Shown here: positions 24,794 to 36,297 of the stretch, piece after piece
Position numbering within the stretch: position 1 is the stretch's first letter
Layout: every line of letters begins with the position of its first letter
From: Pampus argenteus
Lineage: Eukaryota > Chordata > Actinopteri > Scombriformes > Stromateidae
Length of the DNA stretch: 64,000 bases
Direction of reading: 5' to 3'
NCBI GenBank assembly: GCA_036937835.1
Contig: CM072875.1
Coordinates: 21,364,501-21,428,500, forward strand
Program-made: the position numbers and the translations under genes
The notes under the pieces: generated by a model
Told to the model about the DNA's origin: nothing
Databases searched by the model: none
The model's input: the letters and a program-made list of their open reading frames with translations, nothing else

Positions 24794-27700
24794 CTCAGCT
24801 GTTTCTCTGTTACCGGAACTGATTCAGAGGAGTGACATGAAGCAATTGAGCCAATCAGATTCCTTGTCACAGAGGGGTGTGTGTTTCAGAGCGAACCCTC
24901 TGATTGGACGGAAGTCGACTGATGGAAAACAACACAACAAACGAGCCATGAGTGCTTCATCACAGTCAAGTGATGTGATGAAGTCATCCTGAAGAGCTTC
25001 TTGCTTTTATATCTTAAAAAAAGCAATCTGGTAACCTACAAGTTTAAGAAAATAAAGACAACCCACATGATTATTGATAAGGTCCAGCAAATATGACAAA
25101 TAATATCAGAATAAGCGATGATGTGCTGAATCATTACTGTTGGACTGAGGCTCATTGTTTCCCCTTGTTTTTCTTTACCACATCGCCTCCTTTAAAAACA
25201 GCTGCATTGTCAGGTGTACTGAACATTATGTTGACTATAAAACTAATTATGGACCATACACGCTGTACACAAACCGGTGTTTGAACCTCAGAACTACGTC
25301 TTTGCGCAACTTCTAAGAAAGCAGCTCAATAACAACGTCCACCTAATACTGAATCACGATTACGTCATGATGACTTATAGAAGTCTCCTGCATGATTATT
25401 AACTTATTAACTCGTGTTTTTAGTGTATATTTGAGATTTTTTTTGTGTATTAAATCAGAAGAAATTTTAACCTGCAGTATAAATCTAAAATGTTTCAAAT
25501 ATTTTATAAAATCAAGTTTTTCTTGATGTGTACTGAATACTGGAATATTATGTAATATTTAATATTAATATTAAATATTACAAATATACCCCTTCATACC
25601 CCTTGAATTCATCCTCACTTTTCATATTAACATCAGTATGTTTCCTCCCTATCGGCTCTTCTGTTTCACCCTCTTAATATCTAAAATATTAACATATGTA
25701 CCTTAATGTAAACATGGTAAAACTCAATGAGGGTAAATTACTCTTAAACATGTGAATCAGAAAGTCAATTTTACTAATCTCATTAAAAGTTTCTTTAGGG
25801 AGCTTTTAATTTTTAGATTTTATTATTTATTTTAAAAAATCAATTTTAACATGACTTTGTTTTTCTTTTCTATTTATATATATTGTATGTATATTATTCA
25901 GGTAGAGATGATCAATAAGCCCATTTAGGCTTTTTTACACTCCCTGCACACCTTGTTGTTGTACTTTAACCTTTCAAATTAATAAAATAAAAAAAAATTA
26001 AAAAAAAATTTTTATTATGTGCAAGAAAATAATGTGAATTTGAGTCGGTTGATAAATCAATAGATTGGTTTAATTGTCCGGCCCTAATAAATAACACTAA
26101 TGATTTATTATTACATCATGTGAAGTAAAGCGCCAGGATGCAGACATACAAACAACACGGTATCAACCCCTGACAGAACATGAGACACACATGTCCCTCA
26201 GCCGTGTCTTCATGTCCTGTCACTGACACAACGGGAGGTGTGTTTGGGAGGTGGGTGGTGTTGCTGTTGCTGTTTTCTACCCCTCCTAACCCCATCCCTG
26301 TGTCCTCCTGATGGCTGCCTGTTGGAATGTAGTGTGACCGGGTTATTTTTAGACAAGGCGGCTTGAAATACTCCAACCGGGGCTTCATTGAGGATAAACA
26401 CAAGCTGCTCTCGCGCCGTGTGTCACGTAAAACCTGAGTCTGGCTTGACCCCGAGACTCGCGTCAACGGGTTTTTGTTTTGTTGCTGGGAAAAAAAACTT
26501 CGTACCTCGTGAATATATCACCTCGGTCATCCGGGTTTTTGGCTGATTTTAATAGTGTTGTTGAATCTTCTGAAGGAACCCAAAACTCTTGAGATGTCTC
26601 CCGAAGACCGTGGGGCAGGACTGAGGTATGACTGGACAAGACAGATCCCAATGGCTTGCTTCTTCTGTCTTTGTCTTAAAGGGTCAGTTCACCCAATTCA
26701 CAAAAAAAAAATCTCACTTACCTCCTGGGGTATCTTAACGTACAGACAGTTTTTATGAAGTACCTGTCGCTGAAATCTTTTGAAAAACGCAGCAGCAACA
26801 TGTCCAGAAGGTCCCAGATAACTTTTAACTAAAGAAATACGAGTCGTGGTGAGTGAGAATATTTTTTTTTAAATCTTTTTTGGTGATTTGGGTGAACTGC
26901 ACCTTTAAGGCTTATGACACCACTAATGAACATATCATGTAGGGTATTGCAATCTTGTTTTTGTGTTTTGATTGTGCAATCAGAGTTTGGCCCTCGTTCT
27001 TATACTTAATGACGTCAGCTGATGACGAGGATGTTGTTTTATGGGGAATTTTTAATATTTAATTTCTGTCTAAATTTAAAGATTCACAACATAATCGATG
27101 CAGCACACGTAGCTGCGACACCATTGTCTTGGTGTCATAATGTATATGTGGCTGTATGTAGAACATAAACAGGTGTTAATGAGGTTTTCTGTCATATATG
27201 CCCATATTTACACCCTCTTCCTTGGATGTTTTGGTCACCATTCTTCACATCGTTTGTCTGGATCTATTTTTAAGGCGTCGTCACTGGGCTTGTTAGAGGC
27301 TCAGACATGTCACTCCCTGTGTTGTTTCAGAGATTGTGTAAAAAGTGATATCTGCCCAACAGCTGCTCATACGGTGCCACCACCCTCCCGCCTCCTCCTG
27401 TCTGCATTGCTGTGTTCTCTGTTCTTTGTTTTGGACTCGAAACAATGGTGAAAATCATTTGAACCCGATGGACAGGACTGGTGAAATAGTGAAACGTGAT
27501 ATATTCTCTTCTCAGTATCCAAAGTTTTTCCTGGAGCACTGACAGCATGTGACAGGAGGCCTGAAAAATGTTGGGATTTGCCACCCATGTGCGGGGACAG
27601 CTATTCTTTCTAAATTGTGCAAATGCTTTTGGATTAAACATGAAAACATGAAATTCATATCCATCCATCTCTCTGCTGTCAGAGAGATGGATGGATTGTC

Positions 27701-30700
27701 TCCATTACATCATACCATAATTCATGTTCATGTGCACAGATATCAAAGCAGATATCCCTGTTATAAATCAACCTGACTATGGCTTGAACAGACTAAAAAT
27801 CAATAGGTGACATTTCAAACACAGTTTTAAACGCGTGTGGTCGTACAGTAGCTGCTGCTGGTTGAAGCTAATGTAGTTTGTGTAAAATGTATATGAAGAA
27901 AATGCTGCTGTTTTCTTCTCATTCAGCAGAGTTTTGTAGTTTCTGATGAGAGGTGGTTTACAACGACGACTACTGTGAACATCTTTGCATCTCTGCTGCA
28001 GCACTTCTGCATGCCACAGAAATCATTTGACTTTATGTCTGTTTCCAAGCAGCATTCATAATGACTCGCTGAAGGACTGAAATGGACATTTCTGGATATA
28101 TTTAAGATTTTACTCAACCCAGAAGTTGATATGACTTGATAAGAAGGTTGGTGTCATTTAATCAACATAGCCATGACACTGAACCCTGTCACCTCTAATG
28201 ATACGAGTCTAAATATCCCTAATACCCCCCCCTGAAGTGAAACAACAGCGGTGTCAGATGTGTTTTTTCTAGGAAACAAACTTTTCCACATTGCAGGTGA
28301 TGCAGTGAAACTTTACAGTACATTATCCAAGAAGACTTGAGTGTCTTTCCAGGGAGACGTTTGTCTTTCGTGGAACATAGAAATGCTTATCCTGTCCATC
28401 CCTTACTGCTATTATTGCTTCACAGTATCACTGTCACATGTTCAGCCCATCATGTTTACCTGGAAACCAGCCTCCTACAGGGGCTTGTGCCCAGAAGGCG
28501 AGAGGGGAGCAGGGGGTTGACCTTTTGGTCATAAGGGTTATGTGAGACAAGGCTGGGTGTTTGGGTGTATATGAGATACTGTAGCTTTGCTTGGCCTCTC
28601 GTGCATGTACCTCGTAGCCCAGTATATACTTGATTTGGGGGTAAAGAGAAAACACAGATTATCTGTGTGGTTTGTGAAATGTTCCCAGAGCTCTTAAAAT
28701 GTCTTGTTTTGTCAGTTTATTTTCATAGAGGAATATGAAAACCTGTGTATGAGTGTCTTTGGATTGATGCTAATCGCCAGTGTTTTGAATCTAAATTAAA
28801 TTGCTTGTTATGACGCGGTTCCACTGAACAGCTATGAGCTTCTTCTCTAGCGCCACCAGCAGGTCAGTTGTTTTAACTCATCCCGTGAAATATCTCAGCA
28901 TCTGCTCGATTGATTGCCACAAAACTTTGCGCCATCGTTAAGTAAAAATACATGTGTATACATCCAAAGACCTGCAAAACTAATGGCAGTTTACTTTGCT
29001 TATGGGCCATAATCACATGCTCACAGCTGTGTTAACCGGTGGGAACCTGCTCAGCTGTTGTAGTAACCAGATCTCTAATGGTGCTTTCAGGACAGCTGCT
29101 TTCACAGGACATGTGGGCTCCAGCCTCTATTGGACTCAAATTTAGCTGGTCTGTTGAGACAGTAACCTACACCTGTAGCCCAGTGTTACACTGAGGTGCT
29201 GAGGCATTTTTTTTAAACCATTAGTGCTTCAAAATGACACATTAATAATTGTTTTGACAAAACCTATTTTGTTACAGCGAGTTAAGCTGCTGAAACAGAG
29301 GCAGGACCTCATCACATGTGCCTTTTATAGCTGGTTTATGTTGATCTGGTATCATTTAAAACAATTACAACACCAGTACCCATGAAGTGATACAGATACA
29401 GAGTACTTCATTCAATATCCGTCATGTGAACAGAAGCATTGTGTTGCGGACTCCACCTTTATGTACACTGCACTCGACATGTGGGCCAATCACACGTCAC
29501 ATTAAGTTAAAGAACGCTGGTGGTGATTGGCTACGAGCAAAACTGTACAAATAGGCTTTTCTTTCTAGATCTGTGTACAAAAAGGTTTGAACGTAGACTG
29601 GAGACGTTTCAGTACTACTTGGTATTTCAGTCGAGACCTTAAAGGTTTACGGAGGAGTACTGATACCAGCCGTAACCAGGACGGGGGATAACAGTAGAGA
29701 CGAGGGGGAAAGTTTCATACCTCACCAGGTGACCCAGGATCCCTCACAGTACCACAGCATGGAAAACGCTTTCCCTCCACATCTACCACCTGTCTGTTAA
29801 GCCATCCTGCCAGTTTTATTGTAGGCTTCTTAATGTAGACTATGACATTTGCATTGGACTGGCTTTTATTTCTTGGACTAAATGTTATCATTTGACCTTC
29901 AAATAAACCTCTTTAATCTCTTTCTTAGTCAAGTCAAATCCTGATACTATTTATAATGCAGTCAATGCATTTCATATCAATATCACAAGGTGACCATCTA
30001 CGCATACCAACAAGTCAACTCACTTTGTTTGTAAAGCACATTTGAAGCAAGGTGGATGTGTAAATTTGGGTCAGGCGTCTTATGAGATGGCTCCGGGGAA
30101 AACAAATACAGATTAAGCTGATTTGCTTTATATGCTGCAAGCAAGACATTGAAAACCAAATATTCTGCAAACCTTTTCACAGATGACTAAAATTGCTTTT
30201 TGCCTTTCGTCCCTTGAAGCTGGGAGATTATTGACTCAGGCCAGAGCAGCCGGTCCGGGACTGGACTTCAGCTCAGCGATTCCCTCAAACTCTTCCTCCA
30301 GGAGACATCTGCTTTTAAACAGCAAAACCCCGGCAAGGTGAGCCGGAGATGGCTGCTGACCCCCAGACTAACAACCACTCACTGACTTACAATAGAACAG
30401 CATATAGCTATCAGGCTTTCTGAGGTATTTTGCCCATTTAGATACATGCATACATCATCACTCACTAGGAGTAGTCATGAGCCGTCTATGTCAAAAAACT
30501 CCACTTAGAAATATGTACTTGTCTTATGCTTAATTCATCAATATATTCATTGATCAATGCAGCTGCTTCATTTGATTCAGTTTAAAATTACGATAAATAG
30601 CTGAAAAGTTGGGATGTGACGATTTATCTTCCAAAGTTTTAAAAGACTTGCTGTAATATTAAGTTTTGTTTGTGCTTTTCTACACTCTTAAACTCTAAAA

Positions 30701-33700
30701 AACACAGTTTTATTCCATCTGCATCAGCTTCTTATATATTATATATTATTATAAGTTGTTTTACTCCATGAAGATGCTTTGAGCATTTAGCATGAACATT
30801 AGCGTAATGACTCAAAAATACAACCACAAAAACTCACTAATGAAGCTCGCGTTGTATTTTCATGTGTAATCTGTACACAAGCAGAAGGAAAGAATATATC
30901 AGTAAACATCATGTTTTCCGTCTTTCTCCTCCGCTGTTTTCCGTCTTTCTCCTCCTCTGTTTTCCGTCTTTCTCCTCCTCTGTTTTCCGTCTTTCTCCTC
31001 TTCTGTTTCCCGTCTTTCTCTTCCTCTGTTTTCCGTCTTTCTCCTCCTCTGTTTTCCGTCTTTCTCCTCCTCTGTTTTCCGTCTTTCTCCTCTTCTGTTT
31101 TCCGTCTTTCTCCTCCTCTGTTTTCCGTCTTTCTCCTCCTCTGTTTTCCGTCTTTCTCCTCCTCTGTTTTCCGTCTTTCTCCTCTTCTGTTTTCCGTCTT
31201 TCTCCTCCTCTGTTTTCCGTCTTTCTCCTCCTCTGTTTTCCGTCTTTCTCCTCCTCTGTTTGCTCTCTTTCTCCTCCTCTGTTTTCCGTCTTTCTCCTCC
31301 TCTGTTTTCCGTCTTTCTCCTACTCTGTTTTCCGTCTTTCTCCTCCTCTGTTTTCCGTCTTTCTCCTCCTCTGTTTGTTTTCCGTCTTTCTCCTCTTCTG
31401 TTTTCCGTCTTTCTCCTCCTCTGTTTTCCGTCTTTCTCCTCCTCTGTTTTCCGTCTTTCTCCTCCTCTGTTTTCCGTCTTTCTCCTCTTCTGTTTTCCGT
31501 CTTTCTCCTCCTCTGTTTTCCGTCTTTCTCCTCCTCTGTTTTCCGTCTTTCTCCTCCTCTGTTTGCTCTCTTTCTCCTCCTCTGTTTGCTCTCTTTCTCC
31601 TCCTCTGTTTTCCGTCTTTCTCCTCCTCTGTTTTCCGTCTTTGTCCTCCTCTGTTTTCCGTCTTTCTCCTCCTCTGTTTTCCGTCTTTCTCCTCCTCTGT
31701 TTTCCGTCTTTCTCCTCCTCTGTTTGCTCTCTTTCTCCTCCTCTGTTTTCCGTCTTTCTCCTCCTCTGTTTTCCGTCTTTGTCCTCCTCTGTTTTCCGTC
31801 TTTGTCCTCCTCTGTTTTCCGTCTTTCTCCTCCTCTGTTTTCCGTCTTTCTCCTCCTCTGTTCCTCTGTTTTCCGTCTTTCTCCTCCTCTGTTTTCCGTC
31901 TTTCTCCTCCTCTGTTTTCCGTCTTTCTCCTCCTCTGTTCCTCTGTTTCCCGTCTTTCTCCTCCTCTGTTCCTCTGTTTCCCGTCTTTCTCCTCCTCTGT
32001 TCCTCTGTTTTCCGTCTTTCTCCTCCTCTGTTTTCCGTCTTTCTCCTCTTCTGTTTTCCGTCTTTCTCCTCTTCTGTTTCCCGTCTTTCTCTTCCTCTGT
32101 TTCCCGTCTTTCTCTTCCTCTGTTTTCCGTCTTTCTCCTCCTCTGTTTTCCGTCTTTCTCCTCCTCTGTTTTCCGTCTTTCTCCTCTTCTGTTTTCCGTC
32201 TTTCTCCTCCTCTGTTTGCTCTCTTTCTCCTCCTCTGTTTTCCGTCTTTCTCCTCCTCTGTTTTCCGTCTTTCTCCTCCTCTGTTTTCCGTCTTTCTCCT
32301 CTTCTGTTTTCCGTCTTTCTCCTCCTCTGTTTTCCGTCTTTCTCCTCCTCTGTTTTCCGTCTTTCTCCTCCTCTGTTTGCTCTCTTTCTCCTCCTCTGTT
32401 TTCCGTCTTTCTCCTCCTCTGTTTTCCGTCTTTCTCCTACTCTGTTTTCCGTCTTTCTCCTCCTCTGTTTTCCGTCTTTCTCCTCCTCTGTTTGTTTTCC
32501 GTCTTTCTCCTCTTCTGTTTTCCGTCTTTCTCCTCCTCTGTTTTCCGTCTTTCTCCTCCTCTGTTTTCCGTCTTTCTCCTCCTCTGTTTTCCGTCTTTCT
32601 CCTCTTCTGTTTTCCGTCTTTCTCCTCCTCTGTTTTCCGTCTTTCTCCTCCTCTGTTTTCCGTCTTTCTCCTCCTCTGTTTGCTCTCTTTCTCCTCCTCT
32701 GTTTGCTCTCTTTCTCCTCCTCTGTTTTCCGTCTTTCTCCTCCTCTGTTTTCCGTCTTTGTCCTCCTCTGTTTTCCGTCTTTCTCCTCCTCTGTTTTCCG
32801 TCTTTCTCCTCCTCTGTTTTCCGTCTTTCTCCTCCTCTGTTTGCTCTCTTTCTCCTCCTCTGTTTTCCGTCTTTCTCCTCCTCTGTTTTCCGTCTTTGTC
32901 CTCCTCTGTTTTCCGTCTTTGTCCTCCTCTGTTTTCCGTCTTTCTCCTCCTCTGTTTTCCGTCTTTCTCCTCCTCTGTTCCTCTGTTTTCCGTCTTTCTC
33001 CTCCTCTGTTTTCCGTCTTTCTCCTCCTCTGTTTTCCGTCTTTCTCCTCCTCTGTTTTCCGTCTTTCTCCTCCTCTGTTCCTCTGTTTCCCGTCTTTCTC
33101 CTCCTCTGTTCCTCTGTTTTCCGTCTTTCTCCTCCTCTGTTTTCCGTCTTTCTCCTCTTCTGTTTTCCGTCTTTCTCCTCTTCTGTTTCCCGTCTTTCTC
33201 TTTCTCTGTTTCCCGTCTTTCTCTTCCTCTGTTTTCCGTCTTTCTCCTCCTCTGTTTTCCGTCTTTCTCCTCCTCTGTTTTCCGTCTTTCTCCTCTTCTG
33301 TTTTCCGTCTTTCTCCTCCTCTGTTTTCCGTCTTTCTCCTCTTCTGTTTTCCGTCTTTCTCCTCCTCTGTTTTCCGTCTTTCTCCTCCTCTGTTTTCCGT
33401 CTTTCTCCTCTAGTTTTGCTTGCTGGTTTGCAGTTTGTGCACCTTCTTTGCCGTCTTAGGACGCTACATTCCAGGGATCGTTATATCGTATATTATAGGT
33501 GAGTTTTCTGAAATGGCCAATATATCATCATAATTTATCATGTGTAGTTTTTGTCCACCAGAGTGCACTATACATATTTTATTTCACAATTCTTCTACTT
33601 CTTCTTCTTCTTCTTCAAAAAAAAAACATTCATGTGATCCTATGTCTATATGTTCATGTACACTGTAAAATATTATTATTGGTCATTTAAAACCGAACTG

Positions 33701-35765
33701 ATTCACCAGTTAACAAACAGCTCAGATCAGTGCAATTTGTTATTTAAGAAGGTTTTTAATGACCTTATTTTCTGCCCTGACGTCTCTCTGCAGTGCTCGC
33801 CGTCTTCCTGTGGCCCCTGATTTCATCTCATGAGGTTGGTTTGTGGCTGGAGCCAGTTCTGCAGAAACTGGACTTTGGCCTCGGAGAGTTTCTTCAGAAA
33901 ATCAAAGAGAATCACGGTAAATACTCAAATATCAGTAGGTCAGTCTGTTGTTGGTTTGGCTCTGAATGTGAGATTTATTGACAATAAGAGAAATATATAA
34001 TATCTACCAGCCTTATTCTTTCAGTGTTTGGTTCAAATCAATGCCATCCTTGTTTTCTTCCTTTCAGAGAAAAGACTCATGCAGGCTCAGACGGAGAAAG
34101 AGGGCATCGAGTCGGACCTCTCCTCCATGTTTCCCAAGGTTGGCTGATCATCTCATGTGATGAGATCAATCTAATTAAGCCTCTGTTGACTGTCGGGGTC
34201 CAATTAAAGCTAATTGAAATTCAATACACATGGTCCACATCAGCATCAAAGCCTGTGCCAAGCAGAAGGCCAAAAGATGGAACAATAACAAATGAATTAG
34301 ACAGCAGCAGTTGGATGTTCGGTTGGACCTATGAGCTCGAATTGTGACATCACAGCTAGTTTAGAGAAAATTATGGTCCAATATTTCAAGATTTCGAGAA
34401 CAACCTGCGACACAACATTGAATTTGCTTCAGAAGGAATTCAGACTCCTGACTCGGTTATTTGATTCTGATGTTGCTCAAAAACATCTGTGCTCGCTGTT
34501 TAGGTTAAATTTCAGCTTCTGACTGTGACTGTTGTGCTTTTTTTGACCATCTGACCCCCAAATTTTCACTCCTTTACTCCATTTTACGAATGACGTTACG
34601 ATGCGGATACATTGGATGGATACATTATCTATTTAATTTAAAGCAAACCCCACAAAAACTACAAGTAGCAACAGCAGTTAGATAACAAACCGCTGGCACA
34701 ATTAAGAAAACGTGAAGGCATTTTAACACCAGGTGTAAATGTAAAGACTCATGATCAGATGATATGATCCAGATACAGATCACGTTCATACTGGGTGTAG
34801 ACGGAGAAATACGTACATGCCGATAAGTTCAGCTTCAGCCCCATCATCACATTGGATTAAATGACATTGTGTGTACAGTGTGGGCTTGTGATGGGAGTCT
34901 GTATGTGTTTCCCTCCTGCAGCTCGACTCCACAGCGTGTAAGGAGCTGTCTGTCTCTGATACAGAGGTGTCTGATGTGACCTGGACAGACAACGGTACAT
35001 TCAACCTGTCAGAAGGACACACACCCCAGACGGAGAACTCAGAAGGTACGTTTGGCTGCTCCGGGCCGGCCCGGAGAATCTCAGTTTTAGAGAAAATCAT
35101 CACTAAAAATTCACCACAACAAAACGTATGTCACCATATGATAAATTAAAGATGTGTAATCTATACATTCAGGAAACACTCTGCTTGCTTTGTGTTGACA
35201 TTTAATTACTTAATTACTTTTGTATATGTATTTTTAACCTTTTTCAACTTAAATCACAGACCTTGACAGAGAAGAAGCGTTCACCGGCGGCCTCCCAGAA
35301 TTCCCCTCTCTTGACAACGGTACGACCAACGGTGACGACGACGACGACCTCAGCCTCGGCCTTCCCTCGCCTCACCCGATGAAATCCAAGCATACGCCTC
35401 CCCCGCATAAAGACCAACCCGCTGACAGAGCTCTCGATTTGGTCAACCAGATGGCAGGTGACGTCATCGCCGCAGCAGTCACAGCCGCCATCCAGGAGAG
35501 GATAGAAGCGGCTGTCGGCTTCACATTGGCGAGTGAACATCCAGAGCGGTCAAGACTCCTAGAATCCACCAGGCTGCTGGAGCTGGCCGAGGAGTCGGAC
35601 AGCGAGGTGGAGGACTTTGAGCTGCTGGATCAGTCGGAGCTGGAACAGCTGGAGGGAGAGCTGGGTCTAGGAGAGGTGAAGGCCCAGGCCAAAGAGGAGG
35701 CTCAGCCCCAGACCGACAAACCGGCCTCTGCTGGATTCTTCTCCAAACTCCTGAGACGCCACTGA
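19537..35765 (+). CDS. retreg1: Reticulophagy regulator 1 (FAM134B), complete
   Basis: ER-phagy receptor that curves ER membrane and binds LC3/GABARAP (family knowledge). Coding exons: 19537-19724, 20726-20832, 21873-21903, 30220-30337, 33414-33498, 33794-33916, 34068-34138, 34922-35045, 35260-35765. They total 1353 nt, 450 residues, with consistent phases and GT-AG borders. The reticulon-homology domain is two membrane hairpins: the first around AYSLAAVLLVLLVVMM, the second in exons 5-6 (FCLLVCSLCTFFAVLGRYIP, VLAVFLWPLI). The C-terminal half carries SWTDNGTFNLSEG-type sequence (here TWTDNGTFNLSEGHTPQT), GDVIAAAVTAAI, and the LC3-interacting motif EDFELLDQSEL with the FELL core at about 402-405. 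These match RETREG1 rather than RETREG2/3. The start is the ATG at 19537; the frame opens upstream only by near-cognate codons. Intron 4 ends in a 2.5-kb minisatellite, described separately. Confidence 0.95.
22030..22389. mobile_element. TTAA-type MITE, 5'-truncated copy
   Basis: Shares CAAATTCCCTC, TTTCCCTGTTGAGCTG and CTCCATCACTTCCATTGTAAG with other copies and ends GAACGTATCCT-TTAA. The left terminal repeat is replaced by a GATA-rich stretch at about 22008-22020. Confidence 0.5.
24010..24061. repeat. (CTT)n microsatellite
   Basis: CTT trinucleotide array in retreg1 intron 3, interrupted once by CACCTT. Confidence 0.95.
24209..24241. repeat. (GT)n microsatellite
   Basis: About sixteen GT dinucleotides in retreg1 intron 3. 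Confidence 0.95.
24759..24791. repeat. (TG)n microsatellite
   Basis: About sixteen TG dinucleotides in retreg1 intron 3. Confidence 0.95.
26594..26625 (+). CDS. retreg1: Candidate alternative first exon of retreg1 (short isoform)
   Basis: An ATG opens ten codons, M-S-P-E-D-R-G-A-G-L, plus AG, followed by a GTATGA donor at 26626. The phase equals that of exon 3, so splicing to the exon at 30220 gives MSPEDRGAGLSWEIIDSG in frame. From memory, the human short RETREG1 isoform starts MPEGEDFGPGKSWEVINSK; the shared pattern is M-(S)PE-D-x-G-x-G-x-S-W-E. The product would lack the first hairpin. Upstream DNA (26280-26560) is CpG-containing and has a MEF2-like TTATTTTTAG near 26343. This is an inference from motif, phase and position; no transcript evidence was available. 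Confidence 0.6.
26676..26908. mobile_element. TTAA-type MITE, second family
   Basis: Begins TTAA-AGGGTCAGTTCACCC and ends GGGTGAACTGCACCT-TTAA. The inverted repeats extend about 35 bp with a few mismatches. It is 233 bp long and non-coding, and lies about 50 bp downstream of the candidate alternative first exon of retreg1. Confidence 0.75.
30338..33413 (+). other. retreg1: retreg1 intron 4 with adenosine-free 3' region
   Basis: The donor GTGAGC follows exon 4 at 30337 and the acceptor TAG is at 33411-33413. The first 570 nt are ordinary AT-rich intron. From 30913 the minisatellite occupies everything up to the acceptor, so no separate branch-site region exists between array and splice site. 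Between 32440 and 33411 there is no A on the transcribed-sense strand, and between 30913 and 33410 there is no AG. Confidence 0.85.
30913..33410 (+). repeat. 23-bp pyrimidine-rich minisatellite, about 108 copies
   Basis: The unit is TTTTCCGTC followed by TTTCTCCTCCTCTG (23 nt). Variants include units starting TTTGCTCTC, units with TTTGTCC, CTCTTCTG or CTCTTCCTCTG ends, and short insertions TTCCTCTG and TTTG. The sense strand is almost A-free: the only adenosines are in CCTACTCTG at 31322 and 32439. Because 23 is not divisible by 3 and no unit contains a stop, all three plus frames stay open, giving long repetitive frames (FSVFLLL, CFPSFSSS, VFRLSPPL) that are not genes. The array ends within the native polypyrimidine tract of exon 5. 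Confidence 0.97.
35059..35076. repeat. 18-bp perfect GC palindrome next to a splice donor
   Basis: CTCCGGGCCGGCCCGGAG is its own reverse complement. It starts 13 nt after the last base of retreg1 exon 8 (35045), just past the donor. As RNA it could fold as a 7-bp stem with a CCGG loop. Confidence 0.85.
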
Positions 35766-36297
35766 GTGATGAAGAGGAGGTCGGCCGTGGAGGAGGACAT
35801 GCGGGGACAATGTTTCCATTCTTCTTTTTCCTGTAGCGCTAACGTCATAATTTTAGACCTGATCAGTCAGAATTATCCCACGTTAATACCAAGATCAGAG
35901 TACACAGTATGTTTTTTTTAATTTTTATTTAACTCTTTTCATCCATGCATGTGCTTGGTTCTCAATGATACTAACTAATTTCATCGTTTTGCTAATATAA
36001 ATAAATCCAATATCAATAATTAAAAAAATAAAAATAAATTAATAAAAAAAAACAATACTAATAATCATAATGAAAAAGAAAATACTATACTCAAAATAAA
36101 TAATAAGAAATTTAAGGCTAAATGAAAGCTGCTCAGTGAAAGTTCCTTTTATTCACCATCCTACTTAAAAAACACGAATACTTCCCCGAGGACCAAAGAG
36201 AAAAAACACAGCATCACCCAGAACTACTGCAGCAGCAAGCAGTTTCCTACCAGTGAAGCACCTGAGCTGATGTTTGGGTAACGTTTATTTTATATTA

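Larger units (their letters stand above)
21904..30219 (+). other. retreg1: Large third intron of retreg1
   Basis: An 8.3-kb intron. Contents: TTAA MITE at 22030-22389; pieces of a dispersed repeat at 22790-22840 and 25985-26090; CTT microsatellite at 24010-24061; TG microsatellites at 24209-24241 and 24759-24791; candidate alternative first exon at 26594-26625; second-family TTAA MITE at 26676-26908; and a decayed repeat at about 28850-29000 (CCACCAGCAGGTCAG, CAAAACTAATGGCA). No other coding exon was recognised. Confidence 0.6.

Noticed and set aside
30862..33502. Three overlapping plus-strand open frames of 717-865 codons
   Set aside because: They are the three frames of one 23-bp minisatellite with no stop in any frame. 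They overlap each other, lie in a retreg1 intron, and translate to the same 23-residue cycle.
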